Assembly: GCA_020809705.1 (NCBI GenBank)
Contig: CP085827.1
Span: forward strand, 3,906,001-3,970,000
Length of the DNA: 64,000 nt
Direction of reading: 5' to 3'
Source: Calonectria ilicicola
Lineage: Eukaryota; Ascomycota; Sordariomycetes; Hypocreales; Nectriaceae
Under the pieces are notes generated by a model. That model did not search any database. It had not been told where the DNA came from and was given only the letters and a program-made list of their open reading frames with translations. The position numbers were made by a program, and so were the translations under genes. Positions 54,722-64,000 of the stretch are shown here, one piece after another (within the stretch, counting starts at the first letter, position 1; each line of letters starts with the position of its first letter).

Positions 54722-54982
54722 GGCCAATTGATTGTGCGCAGGCTGTTCATTATCGGGCGGTTGGGGTTGTGCGCTGTGTGCTGTACCTTGGCCGCGATCG
54801 TGGTTAGCTAAGGCAAAAATTGGAGCTTGAGCATCATGAGGCCTGGAAATTCTGGGACGTGCTGGGGCTAGCTCCCGGGGCGGATCAATCCTCCCCCACT
54901 CTGGCTGGTCGCATCGCATCGCATCACATCACTTGACTCTCTTCCGCCGTTACAACACGGCATTTTAACCTGAACCGATACA
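54722..54982. promoter_or_regulatory. short divergent promoter, clpP and mitochondrial orphan
   Basis: 261 bases between two divergent start codons. Contains direct GCATC repeats (CGCATCGCATCGCATCACATCAC at 54912-54932) close to the clpP start. Such a short shared region makes co-regulation likely. Confidence 0.55.
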
Positions 54983-55931
54983 ATGCTACGACCTAGACTT
55001 TTACCTACGCTGCGCAGCATCTCGCGACAGCATGTGAGGGCCTTTGGCTTCTCTAGCTCCGCTGCGCCCGGATCGACACCGCCCATGGGCAACATCCCTA
55101 TGCCCTACATTGAGGAGACGACGGTGAGCTCCGATGCCGCCTTGTCGTGCAATCTACCTACTAACAGCTTCAGGCCGGCGGAAGAAAAACATGTTGGCGC
55201 CTCTTTAGCACAATTGATTGGTCTTGTGGCTAATTGATTCCAGGGGACATCTTTTCTAAGCTGCTGCAGGTATTGTTTGGTTGGCCAGCGCTGGGCAGTC
55301 ACATGCTGACAGAATAGGAACGTATCATCTGCCTCAACGGGGAGGTAAACGATTATATGTCCGCCTCGATCGTATCGCAACTCCTATGGCTCGAATCCGA
55401 TACCCCCGAGAAGCCTATTACCATGTATATCAACTCTCCTGGTGGCTCCGTCTCGTCAGGTACGCGTGCTTATTCCCTCGTTTGGACGGTCGGCTTACGG
55501 CGATAGGAATGGCCATTTATGACACCATGTCGTACATCAAGTCTCCTGTTTCCACGGTCTGTGTTGGAAGCGCAGCCTCTATGGCCGCCGTCTTGCTTGC
55601 AGGAGGCGAGGCTGGCAAACGCTTCTCGCTTCCCCATAGTTCTATAATGATTCACCAGCCATTGGGAGGTACTCGAGGACAGGCGTCGGATATTCTGATC
55701 TATGCGAACCAGATCCAAAAAATTCGCGAGCAATCGAACAAGATTATGCACTATCACCTTAACAAGGCCAAGGGCCACGAGAAATTCAGCCTAGAGCAGA
55801 TTAACGACCTGATGGAACGAGACAAGTACTTGACTCCTGAGGAGGCACTGGAGCTGGGGGTTATTGACGAAATCCTCACAAAAAGAAGCGAGGTGGAAAG
55901 TAAGAAGGATGATGGATTCGGTGCTCAATAG
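54983..55931 (+). CDS. clpP: mitochondrial ATP-dependent Clp protease proteolytic subunit
   Basis: Five exons: 54983-55123, 55174-55192 (19 nt), 55244-55269 (26 nt), 55318-55459, 55507-55931, giving 250 aa. The two microexons encode AGGRKT and WDIFSKLLQ, conserved residues before [10 protein letters not shown], so they are well supported. The catalytic triad is Ser134 (GSAASMAA), His159 (IMIHQPLGG) and Asp215 ([11 protein letters not shown]). An Arg-rich presequence ([21 protein letters not shown]) indicates the mitochondrial matrix. ClpP forms a double heptameric ring that degrades proteins unfolded by ClpX. ClpP is absent from yeast but known from Podospora and other filamentous fungi. The C-terminal extension after the core is charged ([13 protein letters not shown]). 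Confidence 0.96.
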
Positions 55932-56886
55932 GTATACCGTATGAAGCCGACAGGGAGAAGTTAGTGGAGCGCATTTGATGACGTCCGACCGCCAGATGGT
56001 TGAGTCATGTCGAGGTGTTCAGGTTTGACCGTTCAGGACTCTTGTACGACAAAAAGATGGACCAAGCCGCAACGCACAGCAGAGAGCTTGGTCCTGGCCA
56101 TTTAGAGGAAAGCAATGACTCGTATGTAACCAGCTACCGCGAGTGCGACCCTATGTGATATGTGACCAACAAGGCAGTCTTCGGCGAGAAATCGTTGAGG
56201 ACTCGGGATCAGCCCGTCGCATTACGCCGTGCAAGACAACGCGTCGCACCATGAGGTTCGGACGAATAACGTCCAGTTCTTTGTTGAGCGATATAATGCA
56301 TTGATGCAAGGGGCCGAAGGACTGTTGCAACCAGTTTTCGACTTTTAAACCGCGCCACATGTAGCGGATGTTCCAATACGGCCGTCAGATTGGACAAGCG
56401 AAGGCGAGTGGTTCATTCTATCCATAGAGTGGACCAGCCGTGGACCGTTCCCCAGCCGATGGCGTCTTGCGCGGTTACGAGTTTATCATGGTGGTTTGGA
56501 GCTTTAATGTAATTTCGGTTTCCAACAGCCGGTTTAGAGAGGTTTGCGAACACTAAGCTTCTCTCGCAAGGTCTAGACCGTTGGTGAAATGCAAGGACTA
56601 ATTTCCCATCCCCTCATAACCCCAAAAACGCACTCAAGTCCAAGCTGGCTCGCAAACATGTCGCTATCCGATCAGCACGCTAACGGGGCTTGACGTCATG
56701 CCTATATCCACAATTGCCCCACTAACCATTTTGTACCTGCCCCGCGATGCCCCTCCATGAAATGCAAGCGGCAGGGTCAGCGAGCCAGAGCTGTCCAACG
56801 AGTTCCTTAAAAGCCATCCGTGTCCCTGAGAACCGCCAGCGCGCAATTTTTTTCCTGACAAGCCGCTCAGTGCAATCAATTCAATA
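55932..56886. other. intergenic, no supported gene
   Basis: 955 bases between two plus-strand genes. Unusually rich in stop codons in all frames; 56640-56880 is likely the promoter and leader of the DUF89 gene. Nothing else seen. Confidence 0.5.
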
Positions 56887-58581
56887 TGGAGTTCGATACC
56901 AAGACGCGTATGTACCTCTGCGAGCTTCGTGCAACCTGAAACTGACAACCTGTGTCCATCCAGCTCAGTCCTACACCAACGACCCCAAGTCGTTTGCCCA
57001 CGAGTCCGTCCGCAAGCGATGGCCTGTCATTCTGGTAGCTACCAGCTAGTCCTACATCTTCTTCAGAATTCTAATTCATCCGCAGACCGGTGCCATTGAC
57101 GACGTGTACCGTGCTACCTCCGCTGCCACTGACCCCGAGGCCCAGGCCGAAGGCAAGAAGATTATCGAGCAGCTCGCCGGCCTTAAGTACGAGGTTGAAC
57201 ATGACCGTCCTCTCTCGTACGATCCCGTCTCTTAAAAACGACGATACAAGAAAACTAACAGTCCAAGTCACATTCCCGATGATGGCTTCACCGACGAGAT
57301 CGTGGCCTACAACAAGGAGGTCGATGCCCTGGGCAACGGCAGCCCCCCTACTTGGTACAACGTCCCATGGCTCTTTTCTGAGTGTTACATGTACAGGTAA
57401 ATACCTCACACCTCGCGTTTGATTTACGACGCGCCTGACTGTTTGGGTAGACGCATGAGCACCTTCTTCACTCTTACCAAGCACTGGAAGAGTTACGACA
57501 TGTTCGCGCGCCAAAAGATGGACACCTTCCGATCTTCGCGCAAGGCTGTGGTAGAGCTTGCCAGCAAGTACAAGGAAATTATCAATGAGATTCGCGCCGG
57601 CAAAGATGCCACTCACAACACAGAGGCCGAGAAGATTCTGTTCAGCGAAGTCTTCGAGATTTGCCTGTGGGGTAACGCAACTGATCTCTCCCTCCTCACT
57701 AACATGACCTACGAGGACATTCAGAAGCTCCAGGGTGCCGAGGCACGAAAGGCGGCCGAAGCCAACATCCTCGTCAACGATCTTCCTCGCGCCTACGACA
57801 TCCTCAACAAGGCTAGGGCTGAAGGCAAGAAGGAGCGACGTGTAGACTTTGTCCTTGACAACGCCGGCTTTGAGCTGTATGTCGATCTGGTTCTGGCTGG
57901 CTACCTGCTTTCTTCTGGCCTCGCAACCCAAGTTGTCCTGCGTCCTAAGTCTATCCCTTGGTTCGTCTCCGATGTCCTCCCTAGCGACTTTAGCGCACTC
58001 CTCAACGCTATTGCCAACCCACGCGCTCTCTACGAAACCCAATCAGATGACGAGAAGCTGCAAGATAAGTCCCCTGAGCCTCTCTCTGATGAAGCCGAGA
58101 ACGACCTCAAGTTCCTTTTCCAGGAGTGGGCCACGTTCCACACTGAGGGTCAGCTCATCCTGCGCCCCAACCGATACTGGACTGCTGGTGGTAGCTACTG
58201 GCGTCTGCCTAGCGAGAACCCCGAGCTTCTCGAGGAGCTAAAGCCCGTTGAGCTCGTTATCTACAAGGGTGACCTAAACTACCGAAAGCTCACTGGTGAT
58301 GTAAGTTTGTAAGACGGCTCTGTTCCAATGCAGCACTAACCCACTTATAGGCTTGGTGGGACGCTACTACTCCCTTCAGCGAGGCGCTTGGACCCATGGG
58401 TCCCTCTTCCGGTGTCAATGTCCTCTCCTTGCGAACATGCAAGGCCGATGTTGTCGTCGGACTTCCTGCCGGCAAGGACGAAGAGCTCAGGGCCACTGAA
58501 GGTGGTGGTGGTGACTCGGGCTCCCGACGATGGGCATGGCATGGAAAGTGGGCTGTCGTCTGCTTGTCACAGAGCCATTAA
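56887..58581 (+). CDS. DUF89/ARMT1 damage-control phosphatase (YMR027W-like)
   Basis: Six exons: 56887-56908, 56964-57034, 57086-57216, 57262-57396, 57451-58300, 58351-58581, giving 479 aa. The first exon is MEFDTKT. Family blocks: the all-helical N-terminal half (RRMSTFFTLTKHWKSYDMFARQK), metal-binding DNAGFELYVDLVLAGYLL, the KSIPWFVSDV block, WATFHTEGQLILRPNRYWT and VELVIYKGDLNYRKL in the Rossmannoid core. Human ARMT1/C6orf211 and yeast YMR027W belong here; the family removes phosphate from damaged sugar phosphates such as fructose-1-phosphate with Mn, Co or Ni. Predicted cytosolic. All introns are 45-55 nt and in phase; the exon 3 donor GTACGA was chosen because it gives DRPLSPSHIPDDG. Confidence 0.93.
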
Positions 58582-58966
58582 AAGTCTTGTTGTGAAGGGT
58601 GTTTTGTAATGGTTTATAAAGATGGCGGGAATAAATAGACTCATGATAGACACGCGTTCTACATGTTACAATATAGATGGATATTATGTACCTACAAAGA
58701 GCCAGCTAGTTGCCGAGATTGGGAATTCGATGCGCGTGTCTCGGTAATGCCCCACATATGATCCCCATCCTCATTCAGCCGTTTAAGATAGCGGCGTTTG
58801 ATTGGCCAGTTGCGAAATGGAATGCTGATGGCGAACACTCAGAATGAGCCATCGCGATTTTGAGGCGGTGCATCCTGTTGGCTAAATGAAAAGGATTTCG
58901 CATAGGCTGATACAACGGTGATTCCGTTGCTTCTTTATGTGAAAGCCTTTCAACACCATTGCAATC
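58582..58966. other. intergenic
   Basis: 385 bases between plus-strand genes, including the 3' flank of the phosphatase gene. No other feature seen. Confidence 0.5.
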
Positions 58967-60183
58967 ATGGGCATTCTTTTTTCCAAGTTGCACGGCGATA
59001 ACTCGTTGCCCCAAGGGGCGTATTCAGCTGGAAACGCGACCTCCATCAATGGCTCCACCATAGCACCATATCTCGGGATCAACACGGGTTTGTATAGCGG
59101 CATCCCCACGAACAAACTCCCGCCCATCCCCTTTGAGTGGATTGTGTCGCCAACCGAAATCGACCATGGCGATACCTGTCCAACACCGTCCCAGATATTG
59201 ACGGCATTTGCCATCGCCGAAGCCGTCATTGTTGTTCTGACACCTTTTATCGCGTACAGACCACTCGTTCACTACCTCTCCCGTGGACGGCTTGGACGGC
59301 GGGTCAAGAGTTCAGTTGCGCTGACTTGGACCATTGTCTTTTCCTGTCAACTCCTGGCCAACGCCTCCATCGCTGGCATGATCGGAAACACACCCGGTTA
59401 CAATCATCTCAACATGCTGCACATATTTACTGTGTACATCTCCCGGCCGCGGTTTCACATTGTTATCCTCGGTCTGCTACGAAGTGTTGTGGGAATACAA
59501 CGCTCACGAGACTATGACAAGACCAACATAATTGACAAAAAGCTGGACGATCGCATAGAATTCCCTTATACAGACGCTTACATCGCCTCAGCCATCTCGG
59601 AAATCATTCTACTGCTCATCGGAGCCATGTTCACCGGCGTGACGTGGCATCGGATGCCGAGCGACTCCAAACCCGCCGACTACATCAACGATATTATTAG
59701 TTTTGTTTCTAGCACACCGGCTATTATGCTTTTGTGTATCATTGGTTTTGTACCTGTGTTTAAGCGCTACGGTGATGCGTTTCCGATGGAAGGCCGTCGA
59801 TATGATCTGGGACGACGATGGGCTGTGACAGTAGCGTCAGACGGGAGGGCGTCAGTGAGGGTTCAGAGTACCAGGAGGCAAAAAGCGGCAATCAAGAGGA
59901 TCGGAAGTGCGGTTGCAGCGGCAGTACTGATGGGCTACGTGACGTTAGTTCAATGGTCATATTGGACTAGCTTTCTGCAGATGCCCGGTGTCTTGTTAGT
60001 TCACATTTTGGAAGACTGAAGTGGGATATACTAACACTCCCTTAGGTTTTGTCCGCCGAAACTGATTCAGACCGGTGCTATCTGGGTCATCTTTTCAGTA
60101 TTAGGTCAGTTATACCTAGAAGCAATTGCTGCCTTGTCATCTACTTACCCATAGCAGGAACTATTGCCGGAGCCGCGTCATGA
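58967..60183 (+). CDS. polytopic membrane protein of unknown function
   Basis: Three exons (58967-59994, 60046-60104, 60158-60183) giving 370 aa; the last two are 59 and 26 nt and add VLFCPPKLIQTGAIWVIFSVLGTIAGAAS. The N-terminal 75 residues contain NAT and NGS N-glycosylation sequons and DTCPTPSQ, suggesting a lumenal or extracellular side. About six or seven hydrophobic segments follow: ILTAFAIAEAVIVVLTPFI, VALTWTIVFSCQLLANASI, FHIVILGLLRSVVGI, ASAISEIILLLIGAMF, PAIMLLCIIGFVPVF, AVAAAVLMGYVTLV and the C-terminal one. No transporter or receptor motif recognised. Architecture resembles fungal-specific plasma or vacuolar membrane proteins annotated only as hypothetical. Confidence 0.8.
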
Positions 60184-60733
60184 TCGAATATTTTCACAGC
60201 TCTTTGGGCAACCCTACCAAAATCGGTAGTGCTAGCTCTTTCATGTTACCTGAATGGATCACATGGCTGAGAATTTTTGTACCATATCTATAACTTGTTT
60301 TTGTGCTGACACGGTCACTATTACCACAAATAACTGATCCTCTTTACCAATCCAAAAGGCTTGTCACCCACCATCCAGGAGATTAAATTCAGCCACATAT
60401 GAAAATAAAGCGGATATTTTTATTCTATTGGCTGGTTTCATCAAATAGTATCTGCTGATATTGTGTTCAAGTACTTATGATTGCCATAGTTGGCCGGCTT
60501 AATCGGATGTTACCAGGTGCACGATTTTCTGAAACATGGACGGAATATTTTATTTCACGACGATGAGGTGATTAGTTTTAGCGCAGATAGTTGAGTCAAC
60601 TTTTACTTGTAATGTTGAACTCGCATATAAATATGACTGAGGCAACTTGCAATTAATTATAGTTTGATCTTCATCCATCAATATTCCCTCCATCTAAGCA
60701 ACTACCTGATCGCATTCAGTGAATCCCCAAAAC
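60184..60733. other. intergenic with methyltransferase promoter
   Basis: 550 AT-rich bases. A TATAAATA box at 60626-60633 lies about 100 bases upstream of the methyltransferase ATG, with a pyrimidine-rich initiator region near 60665-60705. No gene seen. Confidence 0.55.
60626..60633 (+). promoter_or_regulatory. TATA box of the O-methyltransferase gene
   Basis: TATAAATA at a suitable distance (101 bases to the first T of the box from ATG minus leader) for a regulated fungal gene; most housekeeping promoters in this window lack such a clear match. Confidence 0.5.
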
Positions 60734-62086
60734 ATGTCCATCAATCAAAAATATCTTCAAGGTCTTTGCAGCCAGTTAGCTGCTGCCGCTGATGATCTTT
60801 CTTGCTTGGACGAGGACAACCTTCATTCCAAATCCCGACAAGACATTCTTGCTCTTTCCCGTGAAATATTCAACCACACCCTTCTACCCAAAGAGGAATG
60901 GACCGAAAGACTTGGCATTGTCTGTACTATGTCGGCGACAGTGCTTTTTATTAAGTGGGGGGTGTTTGATGCGATTCCAGTGGAGGGGCAAGCGTCCTTC
61001 GAGGACTTAGCTAAAGCAGCTAACGCAGATCCATCTTTGACGAGTGAGTCGTTCACAAAGTATATGACTTTTATATCTAATTTTTAACGCTTTATCAGGG
61101 CGCATTGGCAGGGTGCTTATCGGAAACAATGTCCTCAAGCAGATTGATGAACATGTTGGACATACCCTAAAGTCCTTGGCTTATTTGAAGTCCAACAACT
61201 ATAGCTATTTGACAGATATGGCGTGAGTATTCATCATCCCATGCACTAGTGCCATTACTTACTCTCCATAAAGCTGGGATGGGATACTGAAAAGTTGCGC
61301 ATTTCTCCCTGAGTATTTTGAGTGGTCTAATCGTGTCGAGCCCCAAGGTATGATTGGATGTCCGTATACATATGCATTTGGAAAGCCAGAAGCTTCCTTA
61401 TGGGAAATTATGTACGAAGAACCAGGGAGAATGCGCGCATTCATGAACTCTATGGATACTGTCGAGACTTTCATGCCATCCACCCCTGAGTACAACTTGG
61501 GATGGGTCCAGGAAGCCATGTCCAAGGATACGAGTCGGGTGTTGTTTGTTGATGTTGGTGGTGGGAAAGGGCATCTTGTTCAGGCAATTTGCGATAAAAA
61601 CAAATGGCTCCCAAGGAACAGGTGTATAGTGCAGGATAGAGACGAAGTCGTTCAAAATGCATCCACGTCGAACAATGCGGCCCTGAAAGAAGTCAATTTC
61701 ATGGCTCATAACTTTAGGGACGCACAGCCTGTTAAAGGTATGGCAAATACTCCTCCAAATCATCTATTCTAATACTTTTAGGGGCCCTTGTCTACCACAT
61801 TCGACGTTGTATCCACGACTATGGGGATGAAGTTTGTATCCGCATCCTCGGCCATCTCTCTGATGCAATGGCGTCGGACAGCCGTCTCTTCCTGGTTGAA
61901 CAGATTATTTCGAGCCCGCCATCACGACTGGAGGCTGAAACAGATTTCAGCTTGATGACTCTGGGCGGGAAAGAGAGATCTATGCATGAATTTGAGCATT
62001 TGGTGGAGAAATCCGGGTTGAAGATTTTCAACATCCAGACAAAGCCAAATGCACCTATCGCCGTCATTGAGTGTGTCAAGGCTTGA
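60734..62086 (+). CDS. plant-type O-methyltransferase (Methyltransf_2)
   Basis: Four exons: 60734-61043, 61099-61222, 61274-61737, 61782-62086, giving 400 aa. The open frame upstream begins with GTG; ATG 60734 was used. The N-terminal helical dimerisation domain includes LGIVCTMSATVLFIKWGVFDAI and SFEDLAKAANADPSL (winged helix). The SAM-binding motif is VLFVDVGGGKGHLVQAI; the catalytic His lies in RRCIHDYGDEVCIRIL; DSRLFLVEQII and PNAPIAVIECVKA close the fold. The family methylates hydroxyl groups of secondary metabolites (sterigmatocystin OMT-like) or detoxifies phenolics. No polyketide or peptide synthase is in the window, so it may act alone or in a cluster beyond the right edge. Confidence 0.92.
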
Positions 62087-62329
62087 TTTAGGAGGCAAGG
62101 CGGAGGGCTTTTATTTCAAATTTTAACTCGATATTATTTGATCCAGTTCAATCACTTGGCAAAGGCTACGTTCATTTTTATGATTGCACAATATCCATTC
62201 AATAAATTAACTGGTCCCTGCAATAAACAAATCCAATATTTCAAATGTAAAGGAATGTAGAATGTGAAAATTACCGACTTGTTACTTTGTCCATATATCC
62301 AACGTGTTTGTTCGATTGTCTTCAAGTCC

Positions 62330-64000
62330 CTAAGCCTTGCGCTCATAAGAAGGGAGATCATAAGGGGGATAGTAATCCTCAGGAGATGAATACTGATCGT
62401 CTGGAGACGGATATTCATCGTCAGGAGACGAATAATCATCGCTAGGAAACGAATAATCGTCGTCAGGAAACGAATAGTCGTCATCAGGAGGAGAGTAGTA
62501 ATCATCAGGGGGTGGATAGTAAGGCTGTGGAGTTTCGGACGTTTGCCCCCCCTGGGAATTTGTTGCGATAGAAATGTCGTTCGTCTTACTCGTAGTGAGG
62601 AGCGTCGTGGGGGGAGAAGTCGACAGAGTGGTCCCTGACTCCGTGGTAGAACCTGAATTGACTGGGAGAGTTGAAGTAGACCACTCGCTCGTGCTGGGTT
62701 GGGAGGTCAACAAGCTCGTCGAGCTACTAGAGCCACTTTCTCCTGTAGATGAAGTAACCGGGTTGGATTGGATCGAAATCTCAGAAGCACTGGTACTCGA
62801 TGCTGAGGAGCTTGACACGGACTGGGATGTGATTTGAAGTTCTGTAGAACTAGATCCAGTCACACTACTGATTGTGGGAGACGTCTGAGTGCTTGTCCGA
62901 GACGGGACCTCGCTGGAAGCTCCCGGCACAGTGGCTGTGGCTCCACTGGTGTTAGTTGTCGATGCCACCGTGGCTACACTGGACGAACTTGCTACCGGTA
63001 TACTGCTATACCCAGTGCCCCCAGATGATGTACTTGTTAATGTAACAGAACCACCTGATGATGAAATCGTTCCGGCACTGGTAGTTTCAACGACTGAAGT
63101 TGAGTTGGAAAGACTGTAAGATTGCGTTCCAGAAGACGGGCTAACCGGTGTGTTTGTCGATGAAACTGTCTGCACTATGATAGTGTCGGATATAGCTGAA
63201 CTCGTCTCGGTTGCTAGGCTCGATACAGAACTAGAAGATCCAGTCGATGTGAGCAAGCTAGAAGACGGGCTGGCATTTGAAACGGTTCCATACGATCGCG
63301 AAACCCCTGTGGTAAAGAAGGAAGCGCTGGAAGAGGCGCTTGAGTTTGTAGTGTAGATGGAGGTATTATCTACACCGGAGGATACAGAGGCTCTGGTCGT
63401 GGGCACGGAATTGCTTGAGGTTTGGCTTTGACTTATGTCCCCCGATGAACTGGCAGGTCCCTCAGACGAGGTAATTTGTTGGCCCGTGATACTGCCCCTA
63501 GTAGACTGTCCTGGGCCTGAGGTGGTTGTATCCGGCGTTGTCAAAGTTCCAGCAGTTGTATATAGCAACGTGGAAGAATTGGTTTGACTTGTCGATTCGG
63601 AATTCAGACTTGAGCCTGCAGGGTTGGAATTGATCGTAATCAAGGTTCTTGTTTCGGTCTGAGGTTGAGTTGCCGTGCTTGAGCATTCACCCCCCGCTAC
63701 ACAAGAGAATGAACCTCCACTTGTAGAGGATGTAGACAACACGGTTGAAGTAACAAATGTTGTGCCGTTTTGAGTAGCAGAGGTGGTGGCTGTTTGAGAG
63801 CCCTGTGATGTAGAGTGCGGAGCTGTAGTTTTAGGGACATTCGAGGACGGGTTGCTTACAGACCCTGATGTTAAAGAAGATGATTGAACGCTGTTTCCGC
63901 TCGTAGTATTTGCTATAACCGAAGAAGTGTCCATGTCAGTGTACGAAAAACCCCCACTAGTAGAGTTCACTGGCAACCAGCTTGAGCTGAAACTGATAAT
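62330..64000 (-). CDS. Ser/Thr-rich cell-surface mucin-like protein, 5' truncated
   Basis: The frame is open to the right edge; 556 codons are visible, so the N terminus (and any signal peptide) lies beyond the window. About 480 residues are Ser/Thr/Gly-rich with frequent SSS, TST and NST sequons, typical of heavily O-glycosylated wall proteins. Two Cys occur together in a short SFSCVAGGECSS motif (about residues 100-112 of the visible part). The C-terminal 65 residues change abruptly to an acidic, Tyr/Pro-rich tail of seven PDDxYSx heptads, ending YDLPSYERKA. There is no hydrophobic C-terminal GPI signal. Function is unknown; structural or adhesive roles are possible. Confidence 0.85.
   Translation of the reverse strand: MISFSSSWLPVNSTSGGFSYTDMDTSSVIANTTSGNSVQSSSLTSGSVSNPSSNVPKTTAPHSTSQGSQTATTSATQNGTTFVTSTVLSTSSTSGGSFSCVAGGECSSTATQPQTETRTLITINSNPAGSSLNSESTSQTNSSTLLYTTAGTLTTPDTTTSGPGQSTRGSITGQQITSSEGPASSSGDISQSQTSSNSVPTTRASVSSGVDNTSIYTTNSSASSSASFFTTGVSRSYGTVSNASPSSSLLTSTGSSSSVSSLATETSSAISDTIIVQTVSSTNTPVSPSSGTQSYSLSNSTSVVETTSAGTISSSGGSVTLTSTSSGGTGYSSIPVASSSSVATVASTTNTSGATATVPGASSEVPSRTSTQTSPTISSVTGSSSTELQITSQSVSSSSASSTSASEISIQSNPVTSSTGESGSSSSTSLLTSQPSTSEWSTSTLPVNSGSTTESGTTLSTSPPTTLLTTSKTNDISIATNSQGGQTSETPQPYYPPPDDYYSPPDDDYSFPDDDYSFPSDDYSSPDDEYPSPDDQYSSPEDYYPPYDLPSYERKA
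62363..62509 (-). repeat. 7 x 21-bp coding tandem repeat (heptapeptide PDDxYSx)
   Basis: Seven in-frame units of 21 bases on the minus strand encode PDDYYSP, PDDDYSF, PDDDYSF, PSDDYSS, PDDEYPS, PDDQYSS and PEDYYPP. Unit boundaries follow the CCT/CCA proline codon. The two central copies differ only at synonymous sites, which suggests recent expansion; copy number is probably variable between strains. Confidence 0.9.

Noticed and set aside
62363..62509. Repeat array considered as CRISPR
   Set aside because: Units are contiguous 21-mers in a coding frame with no spacers, in a eukaryotic genome.
62574..63356. Plus-strand Val/Glu-rich frames
   Set aside because: Antisense shadows of the Ser/Thr-rich protein gene.

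Overview
This window is nuclear DNA from a filamentous ascomycete. Gene structure (many 48-110 nt introns with CTAAC/CTGAC-type branch sites), Zn(II)2Cys6 regulators, several MFS permeases, a KlpA-type kinesin-14 and a mitochondrial ClpP point to a Sordariomycete, probably Hypocreales; species cannot be fixed by eye. I support about 21 protein genes plus 3 small or orphan candidates, and one intron-containing tRNA. Exon borders below were worked out by hand from splice signals and reading phase. Several open frames in the region begin with TTG, GTG or CTG, so I moved starts to the first credible ATG.

Layout. 1-14 kb: a gene-free 3.2 kb, a mitochondrial-type NADH/NAD kinase (-), a lysophospholipid acyltransferase (+), a Dal5-family anion permease (+), a candidate 65-aa membrane protein (+) and a secreted 5'-nucleotidase (-). 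13.9-18.9 kb is almost empty of genes and ends in a regulator. 18.9-25.4 kb is a three-gene module: a Zn2Cys6 factor (+) converging on a GH32 glycosidase without signal peptide (-), which shares a promoter with a sugar permease (+). This looks like a self-contained system that imports and cleaves a fructoside inside the cell. 26.8-34.3 kb holds three genes on the minus strand, upstream to downstream: a Zn2Cys6 factor, a DHDPS-family aldolase and a quinate-permease-like transporter, a possible sugar-acid or keto-acid catabolic set. 35-41.5 kb has an intron-bearing tRNA-Glu(CUC), a small hydrophilic protein, a hexose-type transporter and an uncharacterised protein. 42.7-58.6 kb is a conserved housekeeping stretch: kinesin-14 (with an in-frame TAG), a Vps66/Loa1-type acyltransferase, ILV3 dihydroxy-acid dehydratase, a stand-alone thioesterase, a mitochondrial protein of unknown role divergent from ClpP, and a DUF89/ARMT1 phosphatase. 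58.9-64 kb holds a polytopic membrane protein, a plant-type O-methyltransferase and the end of a Ser/Thr-rich surface protein with an acidic tyrosine heptad tail that runs off the window.

The best leads are the TF-GH32-permease module (overlapping uORF, paired CreA-type sites, atypical GH32 nucleophile motif), the minus-strand regulator-aldolase-transporter set, the stop codon inside the kinesin-14 gene, the ClpP microexons and divergent mitochondrial partner, and the heptad-tailed wall protein. I did not see a CRISPR array, transposon, rRNA gene or a backbone secondary-metabolite gene.
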